Positions 1 through 11,800 of a stretch of DNA of 64,000 nucleotides are shown piece by piece. The stretch is from Botryotinia globosa (taxonomy: Eukaryota; Ascomycota; Leotiomycetes; Helotiales; Sclerotiniaceae), in assembly GCA_014898425.1 (NCBI GenBank), contig RCSZ01000006.1, positions 372,001-436,000 of the forward strand. The letters run 5' to 3'. The position numbers and the translations under genes were made by a program. Numbering within the stretch: the stretch's first letter is position 1; every line of letters starts with the position of its first letter. The notes beneath the pieces were generated by a model. That model saw only the letters and a list, made by a program, of their open reading frames with translations, did no database searches and was not told where the DNA came from.

Positions 1-2029
1 ATAATAATCTGTGGAGAATGCGTTTGACGAATGACAGAGTGTGTGTCAATGGTAGTTGGTCGTGAATGATCAATGAGAGGAGATTCCTCGTCACCATCGC
101 GCGAGGATCGTGGTTTTGTTTTCGATATAACCTCAGACATTTTCGCAGATAAATTCAAGTATTGCGCCGGCGCATGAAATATCCAAGAAAAAAGGAGCAA
201 TTGAGTTATAGAAGAGAAAAGAAAAGAAAAGAAGAAGAAAAAATAAGAGAAATGTAGTATTAAAGAAATACACATAAAATTATATCTTACATATTTTCTA
301 ACTTTGGGAAACAACAATCAATGTGTTTTCGCAAAGGAATGTCTGATGTCAGAGCGGCACGGCTCGCAGTAATTACCTTCCCTCGAAATAGAAACAACTG
401 ACCTTATTTGTCGCATGCACGGTGAGATGTACATCAGATGAATCGTACATAAATAATTCGACGTGTTCGCTCCTGATTATATCTCGAGAGAATCAAGACA
501 GTGTTGGCGTACAGAATGTGTGGTAGAAAGACTTGCTGGGATAAGAGACTAGAGTGTGTAAAGCGAGTAGATGAAGGGGTTGCAAGAGATCGTACCGGAT
601 GATGACGCGTGGTGCATGGCGTAATTCACGCGCTGATATGGATGCAGGCACGAATTCCATCTTATCATCGCGAAATGGGCAAATGAAAAGTCCCATAGAT
701 AAAGGAAAGAGGAGCGATTCAGAAAGATCAAACAACCATCTTTGAAAGTCTCAATATTGCCAAATAAGGAAGAGTAAAACATCGGATATATTCTTTACCA
801 GGTGATTCTTCTTCTTTCCATTACTCTCACCTCTCTGTTGCTACCTCGTGACGCATCTTCATGCCGCACACCATTACACTCCAAGGATCTCGCATTTAAA
901 TGGATGTAGTGATCTCGAACTCACCCCAATACTTCGGATACCCACAGCTTCGTCGTACGGCTCTTCCAAATCAAAACGGAATTCAAAGTTCAGAGTCATT
1001 CCGATGTCTCTCAATGACAACGATCTCCAACTCCCAACTTGGCAGCTAATATGCATAGTAGCCGACAGACTTCTGTGGCACAATTGAATTTGTTCTAAAG
1101 TATGGAAGTTGGGAAAACATGGCTTCTCGATGCTTCGCAATGACATATAGATCTTCCACTTTCAAGTCCTCATTTGTTCATATCTATCAACGTGTATTTG
1201 TAGCACAATTGAGTTTGTCCCAGAGCATCAAATATAGGAAACTTTGGTTTCTCCAAAGTTCGAACCGAACTGATCGTGTATCTTTCTTATACACAGGGAG
1301 AAAGTTTGTTCTCCTGAGCGTCAATAGTAATTGGATATAGAACGAATTGGTTGAAGTCCCGAAGCAGCTATCTGTCTTGAGTACATGATGTCTAATAATC
1401 AGCTGTTGATCAAATAATGCTCTAGTGGACATAATTTGAGTAGTATGCTTGACGGTCTAAACCTTGATATGCATTTTTATTGTCATTGCAAGGTGTATAG
1501 GATAAATCCAAATCAACTAAGGTTACCTTTTAGCTAAATATATTCTCCAGGGTTGATCTGCGAACCTTGAACTCACGCACTTTTTTGACATGCATTCTGG
1601 ATACACCAACCAATCATAAATCAGCTGGTACTTTCTTGGAATTCCGACGGCTTAGATTAAGGAAAGTCCGACGTAATACTTGGAAGTCTACTTCCATGCG
1701 TTCATGCTATTGTCTGTGCGGTAAGGTTACCAGTATCTGATCCTGATTGCCCCCAATTTCTCAGTCGTACACCCAGAATTTAGAAATTATATGTTTCTCT
1801 GCGAGAAAAGAGATCATTTCAAAGTTAGATGTCTGGGAATGGATTGATCATCCCGTATATGGGTATATGAAGCGGAATCGGCTATCGAGATTGACACAAC
1901 GCTTACAGATTGCTCGGGTCTAAAAGATAGCGTTGACAATTTGACACCTATGAAGGGTATCATTTTACCACATTGTATACCAGCGTAGTGGGTTTAAAGA
2001 CATGGCCCACGTTTCTAGGGACAGTTCTC
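1..2029. other. No supported gene
   Basis: Only short overlapping open frames on both strands, none with a recognisable domain or splice structure. A short A/G-rich run sits at about 200-260. Two imperfectly similar segments near 1075-1140 and 1200-1262 suggest an old local duplication. Confidence 0.5.
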
Positions 2030-2031
2030 TC

Positions 2032-3037
2032 ATGCCTAAAACAAAGGATAGCTTTTCCACCTCGCTGTTAACATTTGTTACGCAGGCCGTTTTCTTAAAA
2101 TGCCCAGTGAATGGCATCTCGTATCTGCGTAGTAGTGGACTCCAGCATCAACGAGATTAAGGTTTCAAGAAGCTATCACTGTTATACAACGATGCCATGC
2201 ATTGGCGCTCCCGATTTGGATTTCCTCTAAAGTTTTTATCACGTTGAAGATACCGAGGCGCTGGGCCGTCGTCTAATATCTGGGAGAAAGCTAAGAGTCA
2301 TTGCTCTAGATCATCGCACGCATCCTTTGCAGCGGGAGATCTGCTCTGATCTGATGATCTTCCCCAGACACCTTTTTGCCTCAAAAAAACTTTAATTTCG
2401 TAGTTCTTGAAGTCAAACTCCACAGAAGAATGATTCTTACGTACCTTTTGCGCGTGGCTAACAGCAGTTATGTTAAAGCTTACATGAAGTTATTCAGCCC
2501 ATCTCGCAGTCAATATTGGCAGCGAAAGCTCACAATTTTCTTGACAAGTGCGATACGTATCTGCATGTATAAACATGCTCAAGTCCACTTAGCGGAGGAG
2601 ACCCACCTAGTGACCTAACTCTCAGCTCGGAAAATATCCAGAAATTGTTGGAGTATCACAAGTCCATTCCCCGTGATGAATAATCAAAGCAGTTACCAGT
2701 TGATAGGAACCAAAGAGAATTCCTCTCTCATGTAGCATACCAAGATCCAAAGATCATCGCGGCGAGCAGGTCCTACGAAAACAACAATTTGTCTTGCATA
2801 TTCACATGTTCGTCATGCTCTCGGAGTTTTAATATTGGTATTCGCTTGTTCCTGGTACCTGATCACGGTAAGCACATTACCGTCCCTACGTTTCTCGACG
2901 GCATGGACCGTGTTATTAGCTCTAAACTATTCCGGGCAAACCTTGCCGAAAAAAGTTTTGTATTTGTGAACCTGAGGATTTCATCTCCGGATTTCCTAGT
3001 GGCTTGGCCGAATATCATTAGACTATTCCGAGCTTGA
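2032..3037 (+). pseudogene. Possible decayed protein-coding gene, unrecognised family
   Basis: Several protein-like stretches follow each other on the plus strand but in different frames or broken by single stops. A 42-codon frame starts at 2032; a stretch of about 92 codons at 2120-2396 has one internal TAA; another stretch at about 2500-2790 changes frame once and has one or two internal stops; it runs into an 82-codon frame ending at 3037. No consensus introns join them. I do not recognise the family. The reading as a relic rests on composition and persistence of open frame only, so it may be chance. Confidence 0.3.
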
Positions 3038-3044
3038 TGTTGCT

Positions 3045-3690
3045 AACTAAGTTCATGTATCTGTAAGCCTAAGAATTCCATTTTCAGACAAATGGTGCTC
3101 TCCATGCGAGGCTCTTCCCAAATTGATCACGTCGGTACACACTCCTAACTCTAATCATAGTCACCAGTAAAACTTCCGATTCGGAATTAGGACATCGTCA
3201 GACTATTGCGCACGGTCAGAACACCTTGAATCAACCTCAATTGGAATCTGGTGGCTCTCTCTTTTTCTTTGTAAGCTCTTTACCAGTTCTATGGATTTTG
3301 CGATTGTCAATTTGGGGTTAATATTCTCCGAGAAACCTAGTGCAATAGTGATGTCTTTGCACTTGACGAAATGTCGAAAGACTAGTGCCACAACAGTCAA
3401 TGAATTTTCATTCAAGTAGAATGAAAACAATTATACTTCATGTGGCTTGAAAGATGCAGGACATTATACCAAATGTACAAGGGATCAACTCAATGAGTTT
3501 CTCGATGCTGCTGATGAATACCCGAGTTCATGCATCTGTGGGAGCTGGCATCTGGAATCTGACTCTATCTTCGACCCCTCATTCTATTGAATGTGGCGCT
3601 TGATCTGCAGCAAGCAGTACAGTCTCCGCTTGATCTTCAAGTCTTGGGCTCATTTCGAGTCCATCAGACTCATATCAAAATCTCATTCTC
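3045..3690. other. Intergenic, presumed promoter of the secreted protein gene
   Basis: No coding frame that can be supported. It lies directly upstream of the gene starting at 3808. Confidence 0.4.
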
Positions 3691-3807
3691 TACATGATGA
3701 AGAAGTATAAGAATGGGGTTCTTTTCCACTTCAAACCAACATTATCAACATCTTCTCAATCATCTTACACTCAACCAACTCAAGTAAACATTTACTCAAG
3801 AATCAAA

Positions 3808-5137
3808 ATGCGTCCCGTCATCATCGCTTCAGCTTTTGCAGCCTTGGCCTTTGCCAATCCACTTCCACAAGACATCGATTTGGGTACCATTGACGCTCTT
3901 CCACAAGCTGAAGTGTCTGCTGCTCCAGTCGACGTCGCTTCCCAAGTTGTCGCAGTTAAGCCAGTTTCTGATGCCGTCCTTGAAGGAGCTGCGGCAGTGA
4001 ACGGTGTTGCTGCTCCAGATGGAGCCGCTAGAAAGCGCAACCTTGTCAAACGCGATTGCGAGCAGCAACCTCTCGGCTATGGCCCAAATTCCAAGTAAGT
4101 TCCTAGCGCATGATAATTTTAAGTTTAGACTCCGACTGATAACGTAAAGACCAGACACCGCCGATGCTTTTTTGGCTGACCCTCAATACAACATGGTTGC
4201 CTCTAAAGCTCCTACTCCCCAAGGTTACACTCTTGCCTTCTCTGAGCTCGAAGGTTCTACCCAGACCACCTCGTATCTTGGTTACAAAACCTTAAAATCC
4301 TATGACACTGTTGAGTGTGCTCAATACTGTGATCAACAAGATGGCTGCATTGCCTTCAACATCTACTTTGAACGTGATCCCACTGTGGATCCTGGCTACC
4401 AGTGTTCCAACCCACCCTCCACCATTAACTACAAATGTGTGAAGTGGGGTGTTCAAATCAAGAAGGAGACAGCTACCAATACTGGCCAATACAGAAGTAA
4501 GCTTCTCTTCCTCCCCACCTGATGCAATCACATCTTACAGCATACTAACAATCCCCCAGAGGACTTCCGCGTCGTCATTTCCGGATCCAATGGATATAAC
4601 AAAAAGTACTCCCCAGAACCTTGTGATGAATACAATGGCCCAGTTTCTCTCGGAGGAGCCATGCAGGCCCCTCTCGATCCAGTCACAAAGACCGATACCT
4701 ACATGGGCTACAAATTCTTCTCCTTTGACGATGTCAAAACCTACGAGTACGGAGTCGTCGCCTGTATATCCGCCTGCACAGCGCAATCTAAATACAACCT
4801 TGAGCATCCTCCTTCTTCCGGGCACCCAGCCATCTGCAATCAAGCCGTCGTCTACGTATTGAGTCAAAGCAACAAACCTCAAGGAATCTACTGCTCCATG
4901 TATACCGAAGTCTGGGCCCCCAACCACGCAACTAACTACGGCCAATGGAGAGGATCCGAGTACTGGTCCGTTAGCCAGGCATACTCTTACAGCAGAGCGG
5001 ACTACGATGTCAAGTACCCCAAGGCCATCTGTGATGTTGGAGGATGCCCAGCGGATTCCTACAAGGGCGGTAACTGGGGCGGATGGGGATCCGAGAAGAA
5101 ATGTAAGTGCACGAGATCAAAAACTGTGAATTTGTGA
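3808..5137 (+). CDS. Secreted protein with apple/PAN-like cysteine repeats and Kex2 sites
   Basis: Predicted exons are 3808-4094, 4150-4496 and 4560-5102 or 5137. The chosen start opens a clear signal peptide (residues 1-16, ending AFA-NP). An in-frame ATG at 3694 would bury that signal, so 3808 is preferred. An Ala/Val-rich propeptide follows, ending in dibasic sites (RKR 75-77, KR 81-82) typical of Kex2 cleavage, and the mature chain starts DCEQQ. The mature part holds two Cys-spaced segments resembling apple/PAN folds (around ECAQYC and ACISAC), which in fungi often bind carbohydrate or protein; this assignment is an inference. Two 3' ends are possible: reading through a GTAAGT at 5103 gives a stop at 5135-5137, while splicing 5103-5163 makes a TAA across the junction after GSEKK. 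Length is about 392-404 residues. It is probably exported to the wall or medium. Confidence 0.7.
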
Positions 5138-5139
5138 GC

Positions 5140-6440
5140 GATGACTGATTTATCCGGATACAGAAATCATACAATTCCTATTCTTTCGAACGGATTCACT
5201 CTGACTTATGATTTCGATGATGGATATGACGGATGGAGGCTTTTGGATAGGTTTTAGTTTCTATTTGTTTCTCTTACACTACACTCCTTAATGATTTAAT
5301 GACGACGATGGATAGGAAATTGGACGGGATTGAGGATGTGGTCTTCTAATTGGTTTATTGTACCTAGGCTAGGATTTCTTATAAGAACGGAAAATATATA
5401 TGTTTTTCACAATCCCTTCCCCTTTCTTATGATTGAATTTTTGCGTATTGCCATGTCCATTGACGTCGTCATTTTACCTACCATTTCCATACCCATCTAT
5501 TCCCAGCTAATTTTTCACCTCTCCATGTTAACCTTTGTATAGTCATCAAGATTCCCCTCAAGGCCATCCTCCATCCCCCATCCTCCATCCTCCATCCCCT
5601 ATCCCCCATCCAAACACCCACACCCTTGAAATCCTATGCATCATACCCTACGCTCTTTATCCTACATGCTACCGCAAGCTTACATATACCACAATACTTT
5701 CCCAAACGTTTAATTCCCTTCCCTTCCCCTCTCATCTCTTCCCATCCTTTTCCTCTTCTCGCCTCCTACACTCCGTCACCCTCCCCTCAACTTTGCCATC
5801 TACCTTTACCCGTCTTCCATAAACCCTACATAATTCATTAGTAACCGCATTTTCACCTATAATCAACCTACTCGGTTTCCAATCCTTCCCTCCCCCATCT
5901 CCTCCCAACCCAACCACGCACAGCACGGCACGGCATCCACAACATCCATTCCGATATTCCTCCACCCAAAATACTATCAACAAACATATATACATACCCA
6001 ATCCCACACGCCCATCTTTTACCCAACCCAGAACAACCTCCAAGGGCCACAATTCAAAGTTATCTCAACTGATCACTTCCCTTCTCTTCTCTTCTCATAA
6101 CCATTCATCCCCATAACCATAATTCTCATATCACAACTTACAAACTCACACACACAAGCATGCCGATTCTGATTCACATTCACATCCAAATTCACACTCA
6201 CATGCTTATACAAAATTCCAATAAATATTTCCTATCTCTCCCTCCCTCCTCTCACGCCTCTCTCTCCTATTCTCCTCCTTTTCATTTTCCCCATTTCACT
6301 TCTTCCCTTTCTCCTGTTCCATCTCCCCTTCTTTTCTCATTGTCATCCCAATGCCCCACGAACCATCATTCCCACCAAAAAGCCACACACGCACGCCAAA
6401 AGCTAGGTAAGTAGACCAAATTTTCGCCTAATCATAATAT
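5140..6440. other. Intergenic, strongly pyrimidine-rich on the plus strand
   Basis: From about 5540 to 6420 the plus strand is dominated by C and T with short repeats of CCATCC and CCCATC type. The apparent frames of 70-106 residues here are low-complexity by-products of that bias. No gene is supported. It lies downstream of both flanking genes. Confidence 0.5.
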
Positions 6441-6446
6441 GATATA

Positions 6447-6812
6447 CAGTAGAACTTGGTTATACCGGAATGAAATATTTGACCAATCAAATCCGGTATA
6501 AAAAGGATTCCGGTATAAAAATAATAGCCCAAGCTTTCTAACTAAAATTTATATCTGATTTCAATTCTAAATCCTGATATTTTCAAAAAATAAATATATA
6601 ACTAAAGCGAATCATACTTATTAATAATAAAAAAAGCTTATTCAGCCAAATCTATTATCAAAATTTATATCGGATTCTTGAAAAATCAGTCCGGTATTCT
6701 GGTTTTGTCTAAAAATCCGGTATTATCATATAAAAAGTGGTCAAATCAGGAAATTTTTCCGGTATATCCAAGATTCCGGTATATCCCAGTCCGGTATAGC
6801 CAAGTTCTACTG
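6447..6812. mobile_element. Fot1/pogo-type MITE with TA target duplication
   Basis: A 366-bp AT-rich, non-coding element flanked on both sides by TA (6445-6446 and 6813-6814). Its ends are terminal inverted repeats: the left begins CAGTAGAACTTGGTTATACC and the right end is its reverse complement with one mismatch in about the first 23 bases. Seven forward copies and one reverse copy of TCCGGTAT lie inside. A CAGT start, TA duplication and short inverted ends are usual for Tc1/mariner superfamily elements of the Fot1/pogo branch. No transposase is encoded, so it depends on one elsewhere. It sits about 240 bp past the 3' end of the isocitrate dehydrogenase gene. Confidence 0.8.
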
Positions 6813-7052
6813 TACTTCCTAAATGATGCTTACTAAACTATCCTATCCGTAGATAGGGTTCTCCGCTCTAGAAAATGCGTTGAAACGAGAAGAAAAAAAC
6901 AGACTTATTTGTACCAACCAACGCATGCACAGATGCACCAACCATCTAGATCGATATATGGTCTATACACCTCCTCCATACGCACCGAATCATCATCCAC
7001 CAACGAATATCTATTAACCCCGTTATGTAAACCTTAACTAAAAAATCGCACT

Positions 7053-8552
7053 TTACAACTTCTCCTTCAAGAGCCCCTTCATTCTTCTCTCAACAGCCTT
7101 CAAATATTCTCCAGTGGTAACATAATCTCCCTTTCCGGTGTTTCCACAAGCCAATGCCAAATCCTTGGTCATAATACCCTCCTTATCAACAACATCCACA
7201 CAAGCTTGTTCCAAGCTCTCTGCAAAAGCCACGACTTCTGGGGTATTATCCAAGTTACCTCTTTGGATCAAACCTCTTGTCCAGGCAAAGATTGATGCAA
7301 TGGGGTTTGTGGATGTAGGGTTGCCCTTTTGATGTTCACGGTAATGACGGGTGACTGTTCCGTGTGCAGCCTCGGATTCGAAGGTCTTTCCATCGGGGGT
7401 GATGAGAACTGAGGTCATGAGACCGAGGGAACCGAATCCTTGGGCTACGATGTCAGATTGAACATCTCCGTCGTAGTCTGGTGTTTTGGGTCAGCTTCTT
7501 GCAATATATATCATGGTTGAGGGAAATACATACTCTTCAAAGCCATAACATAACCACCTGAACTCTTCATCATTTGCGCAACCATATCATCGATCAATCG
7601 ATGTTCATACCAGATGTTCTTCTCCTCAAACTGAGTCTTATATTCCTTTTGGAAAATCTCCTCAAAGATATCTTTGAATCTACCATCATACTTCTTCAAA
7701 ATTGTGTTCTTGGTGCTCATATACAAAGGTAATCCCTTGTTAAGAGCCATCTTGAAACTGGCATGAGCAAATCCGCTAATCGATTCATCGGTATTGTATT
7801 GGGTTTGGGCAACTCCTCCTCCTGATTTGAAATCATAAACGACGGTTTCTGTTGGCTTGCCATCCTTGGGAGTAAAAGTCATGGTAAGAGTACCTGGCCC
7901 TGGAACAACCATATCTTTGGCGCGGTATTGATCTCCAAATGCATGACGACCGATGATGATTGGCTTTTTCCAGCCAGGAACAAGGCGGGGGATACGTGGA
8001 ATAACGATAGGTTCGCGGAAGACGGTTCCTCCTAGATGATTGCGGATCGTACCGTTTGGTGAAAGCCACACTATTCAAGACTCGTTAGCTTTTTTTCTAG
8101 CTTTCCATTTTCGCTGAAATATGCAGTTTTTTTATAAAAAAAAAAGGAAAACAAAACTCACTCTGCTTCAAATTAAATTCCTTAACTCTAGCTTCATCCG
8201 GGGTAATGGTAGCACACTTAACACCAACAGAATACTTCTTAATAGCTTCTGCCGCATCAATGGTAACCTGATCATTGGTCTGATCTCTATACTCCAAGCC
8301 CAAATCATAATATTTCAGATCAACATCCAAATACGGATGAATGAATTTATCCTTGATATCCTTCCAGATAATGCGTGTCATTTCATCACCATCCAATTCG
8401 ACAATTGGGTTCTTGACTTTAATTTTTTGGAAAGAAGTTGCGGACGCCATGGTGCGCGAATGTGTAATGGCGCTGCCAAATCGTGAGGTGAAGATTGAGG
8501 TTCGAGGTGCGCTGCGAAGAAGGGAAGAGGTAATGCTGCGGTGGAGAGACAT
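7053..8552 (-). CDS. idp1: NADP+-dependent isocitrate dehydrogenase, mitochondrial/cytosolic
   Basis: Oxidatively decarboxylates isocitrate to 2-oxoglutarate and makes NADPH. Exons are 8162-8552, 7534-8070 and 7053-7477 (450 residues); introns of 91 and 56 nt have GTGAGT and GTATGT donors, and the first splits the Met codon of [13 protein letters not shown]. Family landmarks are [14 protein letters not shown] near the N-terminus, [12 protein letters not shown] (substrate-binding loop), NYDGDVQSD (metal-binding Asp residues) and [13 protein letters not shown] (NADP-binding region). Residues 1-34 are rich in Arg, Ser and Leu without acids, as in a mitochondrial presequence. A second ATG at residue 35 (8450) begins at the usual cytosolic start, so dual localisation is likely. 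The C-terminus KEKL only weakly resembles a peroxisomal signal. Confidence 0.95.
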
Positions 8553-10011
8553 TGTCGAAGAGGTGCAGACGAGGCTTTCTGATAAAGAATTCGACGGCTA
8601 CTCTGCTTGATCGATCGGACGTTTGAAATTCCTAGCTGCAATGCGCTTGCTTGTACCGAGGACCAGTGAGGAGCGTGGGGGATTTCTTAACCGCGGGGAA
8701 GGAGATGATGTCTCGGAGGGAGGGAATGAGGGAGGAATTGAAAAGTGTAAGAATATATTCTCGATTCAATTCGAGGTTGTAAATTTTGCAGGAGTGTAAT
8801 ATGTATGTGTACCTAGGTAGTGTGTGTATAGAAAATCTAGAATAACTCTAAATATAGGTAGACGGGAAGGAGGGGAAGAAAGGAAGGAATTTTCCCAGCT
8901 CAAGCTTTCACATCGATAACGGAGTCACATCTAAACAAAACAATGAATGACCAAACATTCACATTTTCAATACATGATTCTATTATCCCATTATTATCCC
9001 ATTATTATCCCATTATTATCCAATTCATCCATCACAGGCAATGCTCACCAAATCCAGAAATGTCCATCAGCTGTGCCCCGCCTACGAATCAAAAGCGCAA
9101 TCCGACAACGGAGCTTTTCCATGACATTTTCCTCTGCAGCTACCCTACATACCCCCACATCGGTTGATTTATTAGCAGCGGCCAAATGGCGGATTGGCGA
9201 TGCTGCATCAATTGCGAGGACTCGTAGACAAGGGTTTGTTGAATTTACAAGGGCCGCTTCGGAAATGGTTCCGGAAAAGAGTGAGAGCTTCCTCTATCAC
9301 GTGGAATGTGGGATGCTGAGATGGGTGGGTGGAGGAGGGAGTAATGGCCATGGTTGATTCTAAAAAGTCAACGTCTAAAGACAAGTTCTGTCATAGACAA
9401 TGCTGATGAGGTAGCCTGTCAGGTGCAGACTCTATTTCAATGATATCATCGTCACTCTAACCTTTACCCCCAAAGAAATCTGACATATAGCTAGATAGCT
9501 CTCCTCTCGCTAATACTTCTTTCTATCCCTTTTCCCTTCGATCAGCGCATCGTGATAGTATATTCTCCTTGGACAAATCATCGACGCATACATTTGAATA
9601 TCAAGTAGCCACAAGCATCCTAAATTAATTAATCATGAAAATACCTAATAAGCATCACTCCTTTGCTTTTACTCATTCCTCAACTATCCTCTATAAATCT
9701 TTGGAGACACGATAAGCCCTCGATCCCTCAATATTTTCCTTGCCCCCAGTATCGTACAAATGATGCATCTTTCCTTAAACCCTTGTATCTAGAAGCGAAC
9801 CAGATATCAATTCCTTGCCCCTAACTCCAAGAAAGTAATCCATCCGTTCATCATAAAATCTCCCTTTCCTTCCTATAAAATACAGTCTCAATATATCAAA
9901 TTTCCCGATTTAGAACTGCAGTTCTTGAAGTTCTATACCTCCTTGAAGAGTAAACTCGCAATGCTTTTAAAGTACATTCAGATGACCCATGTTCAATGAC
10001 ACAAAGATCGT
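8553..10011. other. Intergenic between two minus-strand genes; 11-bp tandem repeat
   Basis: The first few hundred bases are the presumed promoter of the isocitrate dehydrogenase gene. At about 8977-9020 an 11-bp unit (CCCATTATTAT) is repeated about four times. A plus-strand frame at 8947-9357 overlaps this repeat and has no recognisable domain, so I do not call it a gene. Confidence 0.5.
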
Positions 10012-11410
10012 TTAATCGATTGGACCAAAAGGATGCTGGGTTGGACCCGTGTCGACGGGCGATGAAAGTTTTGCTCTCGATTTACTCTTTCTTGAGCTCG
10101 AGGAAGGAGTTGATTCATCAGGTGGATCAGACTTCTTTTTTGACGGTCTTTGCCTCTTAGTCTTATTGATTGGGTTACCAGATTTGGGTGTATATCCACC
10201 ATCATCTTCAGCATCTCTCTTTCGTTTAATCTTAGAGCTGTTTCCGCTTAAAGTAGCATCATAGCCAATGCCATCCTCTTCGACAATTTCTAGAGAATCT
10301 TGACGTGCGGGCGCGGGAATATGAATGCGTTTTCCTGCTCCACGTAGAGCGCCAGGCTTGGTGTTTATCTTTTCGATGGGACCTTCACCGTCTTGGAGAA
10401 ATATCTTAGGTTCGTGACGTCGAAGCCAGTTGAGAACGCTATGAGGATTCTTAAGTGTGACATCTTGTGCTGTAGGAGGATAGACGACAGTCGCCATGCC
10501 AGGGACTATATTAATTGACGCATCAACTTCGTGAAGGTATTTATCCATCTCTTCCAGAGACATGTAACTAATTGGATACTTCTTGCCAGGCTGAGGCTCG
10601 AAATCAGCCAATGATTCAGGAGAGACGTGAGGATTCATCAAAGATATGTGTGGCACGGTCGACATGAGTTTCGCAAGAGATTGGGTTGGTTTGTCCGTGA
10701 TGTTCGTGTTATCTCTGTCCTTCAATAAATCCTGAAGCTCTTTGTAAAGGGCTTGACCTTCAGGTGATGTGTCTTCGGCAGCGTTTCCAAGCTCTTCTTT
10801 TGTGACTAAAGCAGGAACGTCTGCAAGAGCAGGTCCACTGAGGCTCAAATCGATGCGCTTATCGGCTGGTATTTGAGCAGAGTTATTGATATCTAGTAGT
10901 AAATCCATGAGTCGACTGTAAATTGTTTTGTTAGCCATAGTTCTCAAAAGCAAATTCAAATCTCCACTAACTCATTCTCGCGCGCCAACTTCTTCGCTGT
11001 CTCATCCGCCAACTGCTCCTCCATAAATAAATTATTACTTTGGCGCATTGCTTCATCGAACTTTATTCGCATCTTGCGATACTTCTTTCTATAATCGCAC
11101 ATATTAGCTAATGATCGTGCTAAGTAGATATGTAACTTGTGGGTGAGTTTGTAATGTTGAGTTGGCAAGGTTGGGTTTGCAACAGCACAAGTGAGCATTT
11201 AACTCATAGAGGATTATGTACAGTCACAACTGCTCTCGACGGCTCTTTAAGTGAATTTTTCAGGAAGTATTGGAATGGAATTGAGGGAGCGACGTACCGA
11301 AACGACTTGTATGGCGGCGGTTTAACTTCATCAGGCGGACTGCTTTGAGCACCTTCCTCGTGCTCTGTAATATCCTCACCCAAGATTTCTTCATCAAGGG
11401 ACGACGTCAT
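10012..11410 (-). CDS. INO80 chromatin-remodelling complex subunit, IEC3-like
   Basis: Exons are 11298-11410, 10972-11088 and 10012-10915 (377 residues). The junctions are supported by phase: the first join gives YKSFRKKYRKMRIKFDEAM, and the second intron (56 nt) has a GCTAAC branch site. The N-terminal block of about residues 34-85, a basic KYRKMRIKFDEAMRQSNNLF helix followed by an acidic coiled-coil-like stretch, resembles the IEC3 subunit of fungal INO80 complexes, which slide and edit nucleosomes. The C-terminal third is disordered, rich in Lys, Arg and Ser, with nuclear-localisation-like clusters (KIKRKRD, KTKRQRPSKKK). The first intron is long for this window (209 nt). It is divergent from the Nop13-like gene, with about 390 bp between start codons. 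The family call comes from motif memory, not a search. Confidence 0.7.
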
Positions 11411-11800
11411 GTTCGACTATATTATCCTTAAATATGGAATCGTGGCGATTTCTTGATGGGATGATTGTCGATGAAATTGTTGTTGTTGCAACAAAATCAG
11501 GAAATGGATCACCGTCGTCGCAGAACCGAGATTGATTATTGAATAAGAATGAAGCATATATTTAGAGCATCATCAGGCTGAGAGTTATTGAGATTAGTTC
11601 AGGGTGAAAATAGCCTGTGCACTACAACAACAGCGCAGCCTTCTCAAGGGAAGCTCAAAAGGCTAGTCCAGACCTCGTTAGATCCGGGTCATCTTATCAC
11701 CGTATCGCCGACGAGGAAAGTTTCTCGATAAGAAATTTTGATGGATTAATTTTATTGGAGTTATACATTTTATCAATTGCGTTATATTTTCAACCACAAT
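11411..11800. promoter_or_regulatory. Shared divergent promoter region
   Basis: About 390 bp separate the start codons of the IEC3-like gene (minus) and the Nop13-like gene (plus). No other gene fits, so the promoters of both nuclear-protein genes must lie here. No specific factor site is identified. Confidence 0.5.

Noticed and set aside
6447..6812. CRISPR-like array because of the spaced TCCGGTAT copies
   Set aside because: Eukaryotic nuclear DNA with irregular spacing; the copies are part of a MITE with inverted ends and TA duplication.
8947..9357. 136-codon plus-strand frame
   Set aside because: Begins in an 11-bp tandem repeat and has no motif; composition is not convincingly coding.
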